This document shows positions 51,153-63,733 of a DNA stretch of 64,000 bases, one piece after another (the first letter of the stretch is position 1; each line of letters opens with the position of its first letter). The position numbers and the translations under genes are program-made. This DNA comes from Membranipora membranacea (taxonomy: Eukaryota; Bryozoa; Gymnolaemata; Cheilostomatida; Membraniporidae): contig OU612068.1 in assembly GCA_914767715.1 (NCBI GenBank), positions 25,112,001 to 25,176,000 on the forward strand. The letters run 5' to 3'. The notes under the pieces are model-generated. The model was not told where the DNA came from. It saw only the letters and a program-made list of their open reading frames with translations, and ran no database searches.

Positions 51153-52762
51153 AGCCTTCGCCTATGAGGCTACTTCTTTATAACAAAAAAGTCAAGGGCT
51201 CCACCTGCAAAGGTGAGAGGGAATCATAAGAAAGTAAAAGCAGTTTTCTTACTATGAAAGTGTTTGCTAAATATGTAAAGTGAGTATCTTCCAGCTTGAG
51301 TGGCACGATTAAAACACCGAGAGACGCTTAACCCAAAACATATCCATTCTCTGCCGCGTGAGATCCCACACTAATAGTACTTTTGCATATCACCATAATT
51401 ATCACAACCTGGTTTTACAACTTGGATGTCGATAAACATTATTACATCTGTGTTGGGCATTACTTAGTTCACTGAAAACAAGCCTTATAAATACAGCAAA
51501 AAGGTCTGATTGAGCACCCGCAGTTGAAATTAATCTGCAGTGACAATAGCCCCAGGTTATGATATATGCCAACCTACCTGCGTAACCAAGGAGAAACTGG
51601 TACTGACAGATCAAGAGTTCTACTTTATAAGTTCCAATTGAGAGTGCTGGATAAGCTGCTATGAGCATGTGACTTTCACTTTAATGGAAAACTACTACAC
51701 ACTTTAGTATTTCTAGACCATAGTACGTAATCATATATAACGTAGGCCTATTATTACGCATTGCAGTCAAGCAAACAGCATCACGTGAAAGCTTGCCTAC
51801 TGCTGAATAAATTGCTGCTTTTATTGTGTGTGTGTGCAAGTATTATATTATATTATGAATGCTGTAATAAATCTATAAACTGTTCATGAACAAAATTGCA
51901 TGAATGAGAGTCACATGAGAGAGAAAGGTATTATTACAACATTTATAAATGCTTGTTTGCAAAAATTGCGACCTACAAATTGTCCTACCAGGAATTGTGA
52001 ATATGTGCCAATTCCTTGAGGGACAATTTATAGGCTGAAATCTCTGCAAACTGCGATGGCAGGCTCATGTGAATACTTCCAATGCAAGATATATACATTT
52101 ACCTACGGTTTTGGTCTTGAGGGTTAGGAAGGTTGGCCACACTTGCTCTCAGAAAGCATGATGAGGATTTAAGATTACTTAGATTAGTGATAACTAATTC
52201 AATTTAATTAGATTAATTAAGTTTTATGAGTTTTGTAATCATAAATTGTCACATGAATAAATAAAAGTAGTTGCTGTTCCATGAAGTGAATCAATGAACT
52301 CCCTCTCCTTCATTGAGTGAATGAACCAGCCCGAACCCAACTCTTAGAGAATATATTTACAATTTTTTGTAATACAGAGATATTCTTGTGGCATTCTGTA
52401 TGGTATGTGAGAGAGAACTTTGGGCATAGCCTTTTTTGTTGAGAGCAGGTAGCCAGAACGGACTTTATAATCGATAGTGGAACACCAATACAGTACCAAA
52501 CATCGACACCTAGCCACTTAATCAAAGGATTTATTTAGAGAGACCTATCTGAATTACTCAATCTGCCTTTTGTAAATCTCAATCGGTTTCTTTTTTGTTA
52601 AAATAAATTAGTTTTGAAATCCAGTACAAAAAAGAACCTATTTTATCTCTATATATTTTTCTAAACAATTAAATGAGAAGATGACTAGACGTATAGTTGT
52701 ATGCCATGTTATTTGTGTACAATGGAGTTATCAAAAAAGGTACCTTGTTGTGTGAAGTTGTG
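51153..52762. other. Intergenic interval, BBE-like gene and AASDHPPT-like gene
   Basis: No coding exon recognised. Both flanking genes are on the minus strand, so this interval must hold the BBE-like promoter and the AASDHPPT 3' UTR. A TG microsatellite lies near 51820-51835. TTTATT (AATAAA on minus) near 52531 is a possible polyadenylation signal. Confidence 0.5.
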
Positions 52763-55700
52763 TTACCTCGCTGAGAACTGTTTATTGCTGAAGTTTGTCC
52801 ATACATTCATGTTTATATTATTGTTGATAATCTCCATATCATTAAGAATATCTTCAATATCTATCTCTGAAAATTGTTTATCCGCTGTTTTAACATGTTC
52901 ATTGAAATTTGCCTCTCGACACAACGGCCCAAGATGATGAGTTTTACCAGATTCTACTGTTGTAAGGCTGTCAGCGGCAGCGCTGCTTGTCTTGTTAGAC
53001 TGATTTGAGCAGACAGCGACACAGTGGTTATCATCGAGTAAGCTCTCCTCAAACCTCCACTGATTTTCCAGTTTACCTCTCACTGATATAGTAGTAGATG
53101 TTACAAGGTCTCTCCCACAAAGAGGTTCTTAAAAATAATAGAAGCAAAGAGATTTATTTCATGTCCAGTAGCACTATAAACTATATTTGTAGACTCATAT
53201 TAGGAGCACACAGCAGGATTGTATTACATAATCATAGTACATAAGTTTTGGAGGGAACAGCTCTGTATCAAGTGGTCATTTATCCAATGTTGATGTGTCT
53301 AGACGGTACTAGGGGTTTGTCACAAATGGGAATAAACCACAGAAGTGTAGTATTTTCATCAGATTGAAATGTAATAGCTGAGATAGATGAGTTTATGATG
53401 ATCATGGTATACGGCAGTAACAGAAATGAAGTTGAAAATAGAGCACCATTTTCTAAATAATCACATGTAAGTCTTGTTATTTTACAGAAAATGGTTGAAT
53501 CTGGGGTTTTGGATAGAATTATATTGAAGTCATTTTGAAATTTTTCATCTTTTAAATACCTGTAGTATTGAAGCTGATTGTCTGCAAATCTAGATTAAGA
53601 CCAACTCCAGTGGCTTTCACATAACTCTCCTTCAAGCACCAAAATCTATAAAAAGAAAAAAACAGTTTATTAATATCATACAAATTACCCAATCATGTCT
53701 TGGGTAGGTATTATTTTCCTGAATAAATTTTTTTGGTGAACAATTTTGGATGGAGATTCAGTGAGGTATGCAAATAAGTGATCACCACCAGCAACAGGCC
53801 TTACTTATATATATGGATGCTGACAAATATTATTGCTAAACCAGTTGTCCCCTTTTTTAACAAGGGAGGACAATTCATATACATATGAGCAAAATCACAC
53901 CAACGACTACAAGTCGCTATAGCCAGGGAATTTAGGAATGTTTCTAAACTCCCTGCTAAATCAGATCAGTTGGAAAACAATACCCCATCTTACACCAACC
54001 ATGCTTTTTGAACTATTTTATCAATCAAATGTCACAAATATATTATTTTTTTCTAACCTGTAGAATTCATAGAGCCTGTTCTTCGCGTTGTCTATTTGTC
54101 TCCACTCTTCAGGAGTAAACTGACGTTTCATAAGTCTGAAGTACTCATCTAGTTCTATATTGATTGGTCGATCCAGTGACATAACGTCCACTCCAACTGT
54201 CAACCTATCCTCTAGTGCCAAAACAACCTGTCAAACAAGCAAAGACTTTCACTTATATAGACTAAAAATGCTTCTTGGTTTGTCACCTCATATATCATAC
54301 TATATCCCTCAAAGCCATCATTGCTATCAAATGTTATGGCTACTTCAAAATAAGTCAGTGACATTATGCAGCAATTGTTCATTGGCCTATTCAGCTGACG
54401 ACCATCAGGTCACATGACAGGTACCTGGGATGACACAACATTATTATAACATAGAAGTTGCTATGCCAGTGACATTCATTGGAAACATCAAAAACAGTTT
54501 GTGGTTAGAATTCCTCTGTGTGATAGAAAGAAAAATAGTGGCCAGTGGTCTTCTTCTTGAGAGCATATTCTAGATCCAGATCTAGATCCAGGCTGGTGTA
54601 TGAATACAATCATTCTCAAAAAAGACTGATATTCCTTATACAGACAATAGTCAAAATGATAATTGATAATCTCAAAATTAGCCTCAGGGAGATTGCTCCA
54701 TATCAGATCTGACAAGTCAGGTCGACAAAAGTAACTATTATGTGTATGATTTTCTTTTATGTGGAAAGAGTTATCCCCTCTTGAATACAGGTTCCGGGAC
54801 CATTGCCTGTCGGACACCATTCCTAGCTGCTCTTTATATATCAAAGAAGTAGAGGTGGATCGGGTATATTTATATGTTATGAAAGGTGTGCCAGTACCAG
54901 ATCTGGAATGATTGCCAGCGCGACAAATCGAACATTAATCTCAAAGATGTATAAAATAATTGAAATGAGGAGGCAGTTATATGTTGTATCATAAAGAATG
55001 ATGGAAAGTAATCAGACATATTAGAAAAGCACATGTCTAGGTACTTACAAAGTCACCATGATGTGAAACATTGAGATCAAGGCCTTGTAGGCCGTCCATA
55101 TATGGTCTACCCTCTTCAGTACGAAGAAGCTTGATGTCTGCGTTTCTTATCCCAGTGGCAACTTGAATTCCTTTCCTTAGCATCAGTCTGCCAACCTATA
55201 ATCACATAATCCAAAAACTTTATCAACCAACTCAACGATACCATTACCAGTTACCACACCATATTGCCACAATACACTTTTAACAGAGACTATAGATATA
55301 TATCTATAGTCTCTGCTTTTAACCGGGAATTTGTATGAAGGTTTAGTTTTGGATTGGTATATTTTTCATCAATATGAAATTTATGTTAGAAGTGAGAAAT
55401 AGCGAGGTGATGAGGCCCCATGCAACCAGTAGCATCTGAGATGCTATTTGAGACACGGTGCACAAAGATAAGTAGTACTGTTGGCAGACTATATACAAGA
55501 AAAAAAACTGGGCAGAAAATGCACCATTGGATTTTCTCAAATTTGATTTTAGCTATTGGTTGTGCGGAGTTTGTGTAATAATAATAATAAAGTTTATTTG
55601 TGAAACGCTTAATAAAATTGCAGAGCAAAAATTTCTATGCGTTATTATATGAAAACCAATAAAATAAAGGTGAAATAAAATGGATAAAATATGTGCATGA

Positions 55701-56411
55701 GGATAAAATTAAAACATAATTCTGATACTGCTATATAAATCTATAAAATAAAATCTAATTACTTAAGGTACAACCTAAATAAATACGTTTTAGTAGCGGA
55801 CTTAAAACCGGTAAGGCTCGGCAACAGCTGCAAATCAGGAGGCAGGGAATTCCAGAGGGTTACGAGTGATGATGGTAGGGATTTTCCGCCGAATGTGGCC
55901 AAGCGAGAGGTGTGATGGGATGCGAGGATGATTTTTGAGCTGCTTCTAGTGACACGGCGAGGTTCAGGAATGTAGAATTGATTGATGAAATAAGATGGCG
56001 TATCAGCAGAGTTATGATAGTAAGTGGTTTTATTGTCAACATTGGGACAGTTTATTATGGAAATTTGATAATTTTATGTACTGTAGTGTCAATATGGGCT
56101 CAGATTCTTCCTTGATCCTATAAATCAAATGATTGCCTGTCTTGATAAGCTTTGTTAGTGTTGGGTTGTCAAGGCAGGCTAATCAAATGACTGACTTCAG
56201 ATATATCAGATGTATCTCCTGTAGTTAAACTAAATAAACCCAGACTCACCATTGAGCTGACGGCTGGTTGTTGGAAGACAAACTTCTCTATTCGTTTCAG
56301 TTCCTCTTCCTGAATACACCCATTAGCTTTGAGCCACTGAGTTTTAGTAGTTTTCCACTTCTTACAGTTAAAGGCTAACCTTAGCCAACGTACTACAGAG
56401 GAGCTATCCAT
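52763..56411 (-). CDS. AASDHPPT: AASDHPPT: 4'-phosphopantetheinyl transferase (Sfp type)
   Basis: Five exons (56250-56411, 55049-55195, 54058-54227, 53560-53645, 52763-53127) join in frame to 309 aa, the same length as the human enzyme. Diagnostic blocks: VRWLRLAFNC near the N-terminus, FVFQQPAV, GRLMLRKGI, LDLNVSHHGDF (substrate region), VGVDVM (115-119, with the Mg2+-binding Asp), RQFTPEEW, and FWCLKESYVKATGVGL (161-176, with the catalytic WxxKEx(x)xK motif). The C-terminal exon ends with an acidic IEDILNDMEI stretch as in animal orthologs. It moves phosphopantetheine from CoA to acyl-carrier proteins, fatty-acid synthase and aminoadipate-semialdehyde dehydrogenase, in the cytosol (family knowledge). 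The start is the ATG of MDSSSVVRW; the in-frame sequence upstream has only a TTG. Intron 1 contains a LINE 3' end on the same strand. Confidence 0.95.
55284..55315. repeat. Perfect 32-bp palindrome
   Basis: CAGAGACTATAGATAT is followed directly by its exact complement with no loop. It lies in the first intron of AASDHPPT, about 90 bp upstream of exon 2 on the coding strand. Confidence 0.9.
55577..56060 (-). pseudogene. LINE 3' end: reverse transcriptase C-terminus plus TTA-repeat tail
   Basis: On the minus strand an open frame from about 56060 to the TAA at 55759 reads YHNSADTPSYFINQFYIPEP, then RRVTRSSSK, then LVTLWNSLPPDLQ and SLTGFKSATKTYLF. WNSLP..L and the F(K)...K.YLF ending are hallmarks of CR1/L2/RTE-like LINE ORF2 C-termini. 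About 170 bp of 3' UTR follow and the copy ends in a (TTA)n tract at about 55576-55590, the usual simple-repeat tail of these elements. The copy is 5' truncated and sits in intron 1 of AASDHPPT in the same orientation. Confidence 0.8.
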
Positions 56412-59400
56412 TGCATCCTTTAGAACTCTGGGCAACGAGAGAAAATCATTGACGTGTCACAAAGGTGTCGACGATGCTAGTATACAAATCATTTACTTGC
56501 TTGAGATGGATGCTAATTTATGTAACGCCTTATGGCTACTACCTGAAAATAGTAATGCACACTATCTCACTGAGACAAGCAGCTAGAGTGTGACTGATAA
56601 TGACACATTTCCACTTTACTACCTACACACACTACTAAGTACTAAAGAACTTTGTTCATATGTTGATAGCACCAGATCTACGCAGTCCGACACAAGGGTG
56701 TTATTTACGGGCATTTATGACTAGGCCCATTCCTCAACAGTACGGATGGGAAAGCAGCTGTTTTTTTGTAAACATCCTTGCCTCCTCTCTACTTGAATGA
56801 AAATGGTATGAGAACTCGGATAACCAATAACAGAGCGTTTACACTGGCTTTTGATAACACACACACTGTGTGATTTTGTTGCTATGCCTACTCAATGTAA
56901 GTAAGTACTCCTACCAAGGATTAGTAAATAAATGAATCCTACTAACTGTAACTGATATTGATAAGGCCCAGTTTCCCATTTTCAGGACACAGACCAAGTG
57001 AGAGGTCATTAGAAATAGATCACATGGGTGCTCTAAAAACTGGTTTGGCAAATATGTCATGGGGTTTTCCATGCATTTCCTCTTTTTACCTAACCAAACT
57101 TTCTATCTCAATCAATCAACAACAATGGATTGGATTTATTATAACCTCTGTTGTGTGTGAGACTCAGACTGCATTTAAGCTTATGGGCCCACAGATACAG
57201 TTATATGTGATATAACTGCTTACACTGACCCACAGTCCACATAACAACCTTAGTTTGTATGCCTAACAATTTCCATCACCATGAGAATTGGATGTTTGAA
57301 CTTTCATTTGCAACTTTTCAGATGTTACAACAGAAGATTTTGTTTCAAGTGAGATAAAAATCTAGACTGAGATTTAGTGTATTGCAAGACTATAGAGCAT
57401 GGGATTACACACTAATTTCACTGCTTAATCATACCAGAATTAGGTTCTACACTAACCAGTCCAATTAGTCAAATAATGAACTCGTCAGCCAATGAAATGA
57501 GTGAGTGCCAATAATAAGAAAAGATCATGACTTGTCTTCTTTTCTTCACAGGGAGGACAACAAAATACATTTATGGGAATTTATAGCAATTTCTAATTCT
57601 AAGGCTCACCAGGGAGGGTCACAACACATACAACTTTTCTGGCCGGAGGGGGGGGGGGTTGGCCAAATAAATGGGTGCAGTGCAAGAGTCTGAGTGGTTC
57701 AGTCTAATGTACACGAATACTTTACCAGAGAGAGCGAAATGTCCTTTAATCAACAGATAAATGTGTCAAATGAGTGCTACTTGGCATGCTTTACCATATA
57801 AATGTTTATGCAATAAATATTCTAAAAATGCATTTTTCAGCTTTTTTACCTTCTAAACCAGTTATATATTATTGCATTGCTGCATTTTTAAAGACTACTC
57901 AAATACCAAACAGGTGTTATCACCAACAGCCGAATGTTAGTCAGAGAGAAAATATTAAAAGCATCCAGGTATTAGGTACTGACTACAAAAGTTACGCTTT
58001 GGATATAGACGGGTCTTAAAATCCTCATGTTATTAGATGACAGAATTATTTCAACTATGTTTTTCTGAACAATCTGTATTATTTAGTGAGAGGCTTACCT
58101 AACATTCTTACAGTGCTAATCCTTCCTTCATCCCTTCATAGTGTATATATTAACATTGTTTTTGGCTCTGGAAATCCAGGTCAAGTATTGATAGGATAAC
58201 AAACACGGTCTGGAGCTTACAGTCCTAAGAATTCATTGATATGAATAAATTTATATATACCTCAGTGTAAGAATTGGAATAATTTAAAAACAGTAATCTG
58301 TTCGGTGCTGAATCTTTTGGATACCTCAAGCAAATTATGAAGGATTATGAGGGATTAGATGCGTAATGATTTTACTTGTGCACTTTGCCTGAAGTGCTAC
58401 AATCTATTTCCATATTAAAGCGGATAACAAACCTTTACTCATTAGCCACAGTTTTCATTGCAATAGTATATGCTTTGTCATGTGAAGATGCACAACTATG
58501 TACCAGGCTAGGGGGAGCGTTTGTTCTCTATCGAGTAAGTATCCCTCTAGCTTAATTACAGGAGCTACTGTTTATTTTTTTAGAGGTCTAGTATGAAGTC
58601 TGGGTACTCACAGGATAGGTAGCACATCACCACAATTCCTCTAAGCAATGAACTCTAAGCATTGCTCTAAGCATATCACCTGAGACCCAGTTTATTCATC
58701 CAGCGCTATTCAAACATAACATAATCAAAACACTAATGATGCTATTTATAGTTCATGATTTTTGCGGGTAAAAGACTTATCTGGAGCTAATACAGAGATA
58801 TGAAGGCCCGTGTCTCAGTATCATGTTGTAATGGTAATGGTAATTGACTGCTATATTGATATGAAAAAAAACTGACTTGCTGTAACCAAAAATATTATCC
58901 AAAACCATAAACTGATCGCCAAAATCACAATGATAGGCTGGTAGCAAAAATAAAATAAAATAGAGCTGCCTCCAGTGAAAACTGTAAATCATCTGGGGGA
59001 GCGCATATACCCGTTGAAAGCTGTCTTGGTCCCTCCCAAGCTATTCCTGCACCAAGTGTGCCTCAAACAAATGTATGGGCAACTGTAAATAGTAATTTAT
59101 AAAATATTCTTATCATGAGACAATTACATAACTATGGTTCAAATGTCTTTCAAATGGTCAGTAATTTAGTATCTGTGGTAATATTGAGACAGAGATTTTC
59201 AAATTTTCTCGCAAGATTCTGTCCTTTTTCCATTACAAGATTGGGCATACAACAAGGCAATGAATTGGTCCTTCTAGCGATACATTTCTATTGTTTACTC
59301 TCTTGACAAACACTGTTCACTAAACACATTTATTGATTGCCATCAACACTTAGGTACTAAACATTGTCACACAACCTGAATTCTATAGCGGGACATCACT

Positions 59401-61007
59401 TGAAACAGTCATTGCTTGGAGTAAGAATGTAAAATAATGTCCAGCAGACAGGGCGCAAGGCGACTGAATGAAATTGAAAAAGCTATGGCCTTTGGATCAC
59501 ATAAATAGCAGTGTACAGTGAAAGCTTGAACTAGTATAGGGTGTATAGGGTGTATTGGGTATAGTGCGTTAATCATTGTTACAACCAATCAATATATCTG
59601 CATTATCATTTAGTCCAGAAGACACCAACAGTTAGCTTTCAGTTTACTTTAACGGCTTGGGGGGCAAGAATTTGACAGTGTTTACACCTGTAGATAGGTT
59701 GTCTAAATGCTATGTTATAGTTTCTACACCTCTCAGTTTGCCAGTTTGGGAGAAAATCAGTTTTTTAACTCAAAAAAATGGGAGGAGATAAATCCTAATA
59801 ATTGCCCATGGAATCCCATTATTTTGCCTTAGAGTACTAAAATATTCCCATTTAATCCATTTTAAGCTCAGTTTAAAAGGAATTGGAGCAAGATTGTAAA
59901 TTTTACTGCAGGGTGAAATGTTATGAGACATGGTACAATTATGACACAAAGTCAATTTAAGTCAGCAAATGTATATGTGAGAAACGGACTGGCCCGTGTA
60001 CACAACAAGGTGTAGTTAGCTTGCTCCGAGTCTACTCTGATGAGCGAGTGGGCTTTTCTATTTAGTTTTGGGTTCTATTTAGTTTTAGCACTGAAAGCCT
60101 TCGCTTGAATTATGCAATCATTATATAACCCACAGAAGGGTCTCAAAGATACACTGATAAACGAAACACTGATATACGATAGGCTGAATACACGATACAC
60201 TGTTCCGATAAATTCCATTCTGCGCATGCTCAGCTCTGGGCATGAGCTGATCTCTGCAAAATTGAGTCTCGGAATTCCGAAGCCATCTGATTGGCTACCT
60301 GCTCTGGTGACATATTCCCCAAAGCGTGCGGATTTGTTATTAATAGTTATCCTCTCTTGTCATTATTAGCTGATTTTAATTGACAGTTTATGCAGGGGAT
60401 GTCCCATCTCCCCTTATCCAAAGTTGCAATCAGAACCCAAACTAAACTCATTGTTCTTGCACATGCGCAAATTCAAGTCACGCATGATGCATACTTAGCC
60501 TTACGACACCTGCTTTGTGGTAATGATAGCCTAGTTTATCAGTGATCTACATGCCCAGTCAGATCACGAGAGTCAGTATGGATAAATTCTAATGGTCATC
60601 AATGAGCGATATCAATTAATCTCCTGACAAAATGTGATACACGCACAGAGTTTATCTACTCCACTGAATCTAATGCACTAGACGTAGTCTAAAGTTTGAA
60701 CTTAGATTAAATTCAAGGTTGTTATAATACACAGTCTATTTAAATCATCACAAGTTATATGTATTGCAGCTTTTGATATCTGTTGATGATCTGGTACATG
60801 AAAGCGCCAACAAGGCCGTCTACAAGTGCCAGAGGTTTTGGATAGCCCTTGAATACACAATTGTGACTACTAAAGAGTCAAGTGGCAGTGATTACCAATT
60901 ATTTGTGTCAACCGGACAGACATAAAATTAATTTGTTTAGCATAAGATTATTTATTTAATTACCCTGACCATTTAATTCAATTGAGACAAAATACATGTA
61001 TAAAATA
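56412..61007. other. Long interval with no recognised gene
   Basis: No exon chain with consistent phase or recognisable peptide was found on either strand. It contains a poly-G run at about 57649-57659 and a 95-bp repeat at 60208-60303 shared with 23923-24022. The promoter of AASDHPPT is at its left end. Confidence 0.55.
60208..60303. repeat. Dispersed repeat copy shared with 23923-24022
   Basis: Both copies run ATTCTGCG.ATGC.CAGCTC, then GATCTCTGCAAAATTG, then GTCTCGGA.TTCC, then ATCTGATT, then CTACCT and TCTGGTG, with scattered differences. The first copy lies directly before the LINE remnant at 24020, so the shared segment may be part of that element. Confidence 0.75.
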
Positions 61008-61419
61008 TTCCATGGATCAAGCATAGTTATTTGTATGTAGTTGGAAGCGTTGGTTTAGATCTCTCGAAAAATACTAGTAATACTAAGATCCCTGTATATA
61101 CTTTCTTTCTTTTACCTGACCAGTCCATTTTTTATATTTTGCCTGTATGTAATTCATGAAATACGAATAATGTCATCATGATAGATAGATAATTACTTTT
61201 AGTTTTCGCTCCTTTTTCTATTAACATGATCTTTCTTGCTCCGGCATTGATCGGTTATTAAAGTGCATACATAACATAACATATATGATTTTATCATGGT
61301 AGCGACTACCCTCAGAGATGGTGATGAAAACATTTGCTCTGGTTGAGCTATCACCGCAGAAAGTTATTGTCGGTTTTTTGCCATTTCTCCAGTACAGTAA
61401 TTCTGTCTGGTATTCATCG
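61008..61419 (+). repeat. Direct repeat, left copy (with 184-bp extra segment)
   Basis: Matches 63506-63733 from CCATGGATCAAGCATAG to CTGGTATTCATCG with few substitutions. The left copy carries about 184 bp (about 61098-61281) that the right copy lacks; the junction is at a short TATA/ATAT repeat. Confidence 0.9.
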
Positions 61420-61540
61420 ATTTAATAGTACTGGTGTATGCTCTAAAAATTGTCACCCTGACGTAGTCCACCAGGCAAGAAAAAACGACGACCTCGTCCT
61501 TCAAAATGAGCTCATTATTTTTAGATTCATGTGTTAATGT

Positions 61541-63355
61541 CATAGAGTTATTATATACTCCAGAGTGGACAATGCAGTGCTCAAAACGTCCTACTTAATT
61601 ATTGCGAAATTCATGACGCGACGCAATCTGGTTGTGCATGGCTAGTGCCTGTATCATATAAGTTATCATTGAGAACATAGGAATTGAGCATGAAAATTTA
61701 TGTTTTAGAGCGCAAACAGCCATTTTTTTGGGAAATTTTTCATGTCACACCATGTTGAACACTTGTAGGTATTTTCACTTGCAGCCATTGGAAAATTGTT
61801 CTATGTTTTCCCATGAAAATAAGCCGAAACCCCAACTGCAAAGTTACCGGTCTAGCTTGTTTTTTTTCACGTTTCTCTCAACCATAAGTTGGATTCTGTC
61901 TCTTTTACTCATATGTTATCCATCAACTGAGTTAATGTTATTTGTTCAGTATAAGGTGTACACATAGCTTGTGGAAAAGCTGACTGGAGGTTGAATGTCG
62001 GCCGCTAAGTTCCGCCATTTGCAGAAGCAATTTACATACGGTTCTGTCTAAGATTCGGCGTTTAGATTTGGCTATGTCATTTAAAGCTCTAAATTTCCTC
62101 CCCGGTGGTGTCCTCTAGTTTTTGAATTCGCAAAACCATTCAACCATACACAGCAGGTTTTGAAAGCATATAAATGAAGGTATTTTGTAACAAACTTTTT
62201 TGATAAGTCGCTGAGTATCAAGTAAATCTTTGAATGGAAAACTCACATACATACCTATCCAGACTGACTCCAGATTTTTCAGAACAACCACTCACTAATG
62301 TGACATTTTAAGTAGACGGATATTTCTGATTTCTCACCATACTTGAAATAAGGGACCATTTGCTTCAGAGCGGTCGTTGTGGATGTTTAATACAATTTTC
62401 TGGTATGGTTATTATGACTATGGTTGTTGGTTTGTGTTTGTAAATTAGTTGAGATGACAACTTCAGCATCATACATAATATTTTGTATATACTCCAGTAA
62501 AGGCGCTGGCAGTTGACGTATACATGTGTATTTATTTGCATAGTTTTGAGGGAAGGGGGATTAGTGTAGTAGTGTTCAATCCTTTGAAATGACCAGAGTT
62601 AGCATTTCATACAGCTGTGATTCTCTGTCAGAAATGGATTGATGCTATAAAAATATAAGAGAGGCAACCAGAAAGTGATCTTATGAGCAATGAGGACTGA
62701 CAGTAACACCACATCTGATTTTAGCACCAATCTTAATTGATCTTCTTTGACATAAGAAACAAAAAAGCTTATAATAATACCTTCAATAAAGTAATGTTGT
62801 CTGGAGAGCGCATCTGAATCTTGACATTATGTACGCTGTGACTGAAAATGAGGCAAGCTGCAAAATTTTACACCTCCGATCACTTGTTCACAGGCTACTC
62901 GTACTTCATTTGATCAAAAATAAAAAAAAACCGACTGAATGTGTAACATATGAGTAAGAGAGACAGGACACAGCTTATATGGCTGGCAAGTGGCAGTAGA
63001 AAAAACAAGCTAGCCGGTAATTTATTTTCATCACAATGATGTGTTTGCGGTTGGGGCTTTGGCTTATTGTCATGGGAAAACATAGAAAATTTTTCCAATG
63101 GCTGCAAGTGAAAATACCTACAAGTGTTCCACATCGTGTGTCACGAAATTTTTTCCGAAAAAATGGCTTTAAGTGCTCTAAAACTTAAATTTTCATACCC
63201 AATTCCTAAATTCTCAATGATAAATTATATGATACAGGCACTGGCCATGCACAACCAGGTTGTGTCGGTCATGGATTTCGCAATAATTAAGTAGGACAAA
63301 AACTGATGCTATTTTTGTACACATTGTCCACTCTAGAGTATATAATAACTCTATG
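61541..63355. mobile_element. Non-autonomous DNA transposon, hAT-like, with long terminal inverted repeats
   Basis: The left end CATAGAGTTATTATATACTC and its complement at 63336-63355 begin inverted arms of about 430-450 bp (about 61541-61980 and 62890-63355). The 1815-bp unit is flanked by an exact 8-bp direct repeat, GTTAATGT, at 61533-61540 and 63356-63363. An 8-bp duplication is the hAT-superfamily signature, although the ends do not show a textbook CAGGG terminus. No transposase-like ORF is present: the longest frames mirror each other in the two arms. Confidence 0.85.
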
Positions 63356-63505
63356 GTTAATGTTCAGTCATTACGTTCATTTAGGTTTGAAGGAAGATGA
63401 TGTTGTGTGTCAAATTAATGATCCAAGGCTTAAAGAATACTGACTCTGTCATCTCATTTTTACCACGTTCAAACACGTCAGCAACTTTCACCACCCTAGC
63501 TTCTT

Positions 63506-63733
63506 TTCCATGGATCAAGCATAGTTATTTGTATGTAGTTGGAAGCGTTGGTTTAGATCTCTCGAAAAATTTTAGTAATACTAAGATCCCTGTATATGAT
63601 TTTATCATGGTAGCGACTACCCTCAGAGATGGTGATGAAAATATTTTCTCTGGTTGAGCTATCACTGCAGAAAGTTGCTATTGTCGGTTTTTTGCCATTC
63701 CTCCAGTACAGTAATTCTGTCTGGTATTCATCG
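63506..63733 (+). repeat. Direct repeat, right copy
   Basis: Second copy of 61008-61419, lacking the 184-bp segment. After subtracting the 1.8-kb transposon the two copies would have been about 0.7 kb apart, so a local duplication probably preceded the insertion. Confidence 0.9.

Noticed and set aside
61728-63134. Two mirror-image ORFs of 79 codons
   Set aside because: They lie at the same place in the two inverted arms of the transposon-like element and show no transposase motif.
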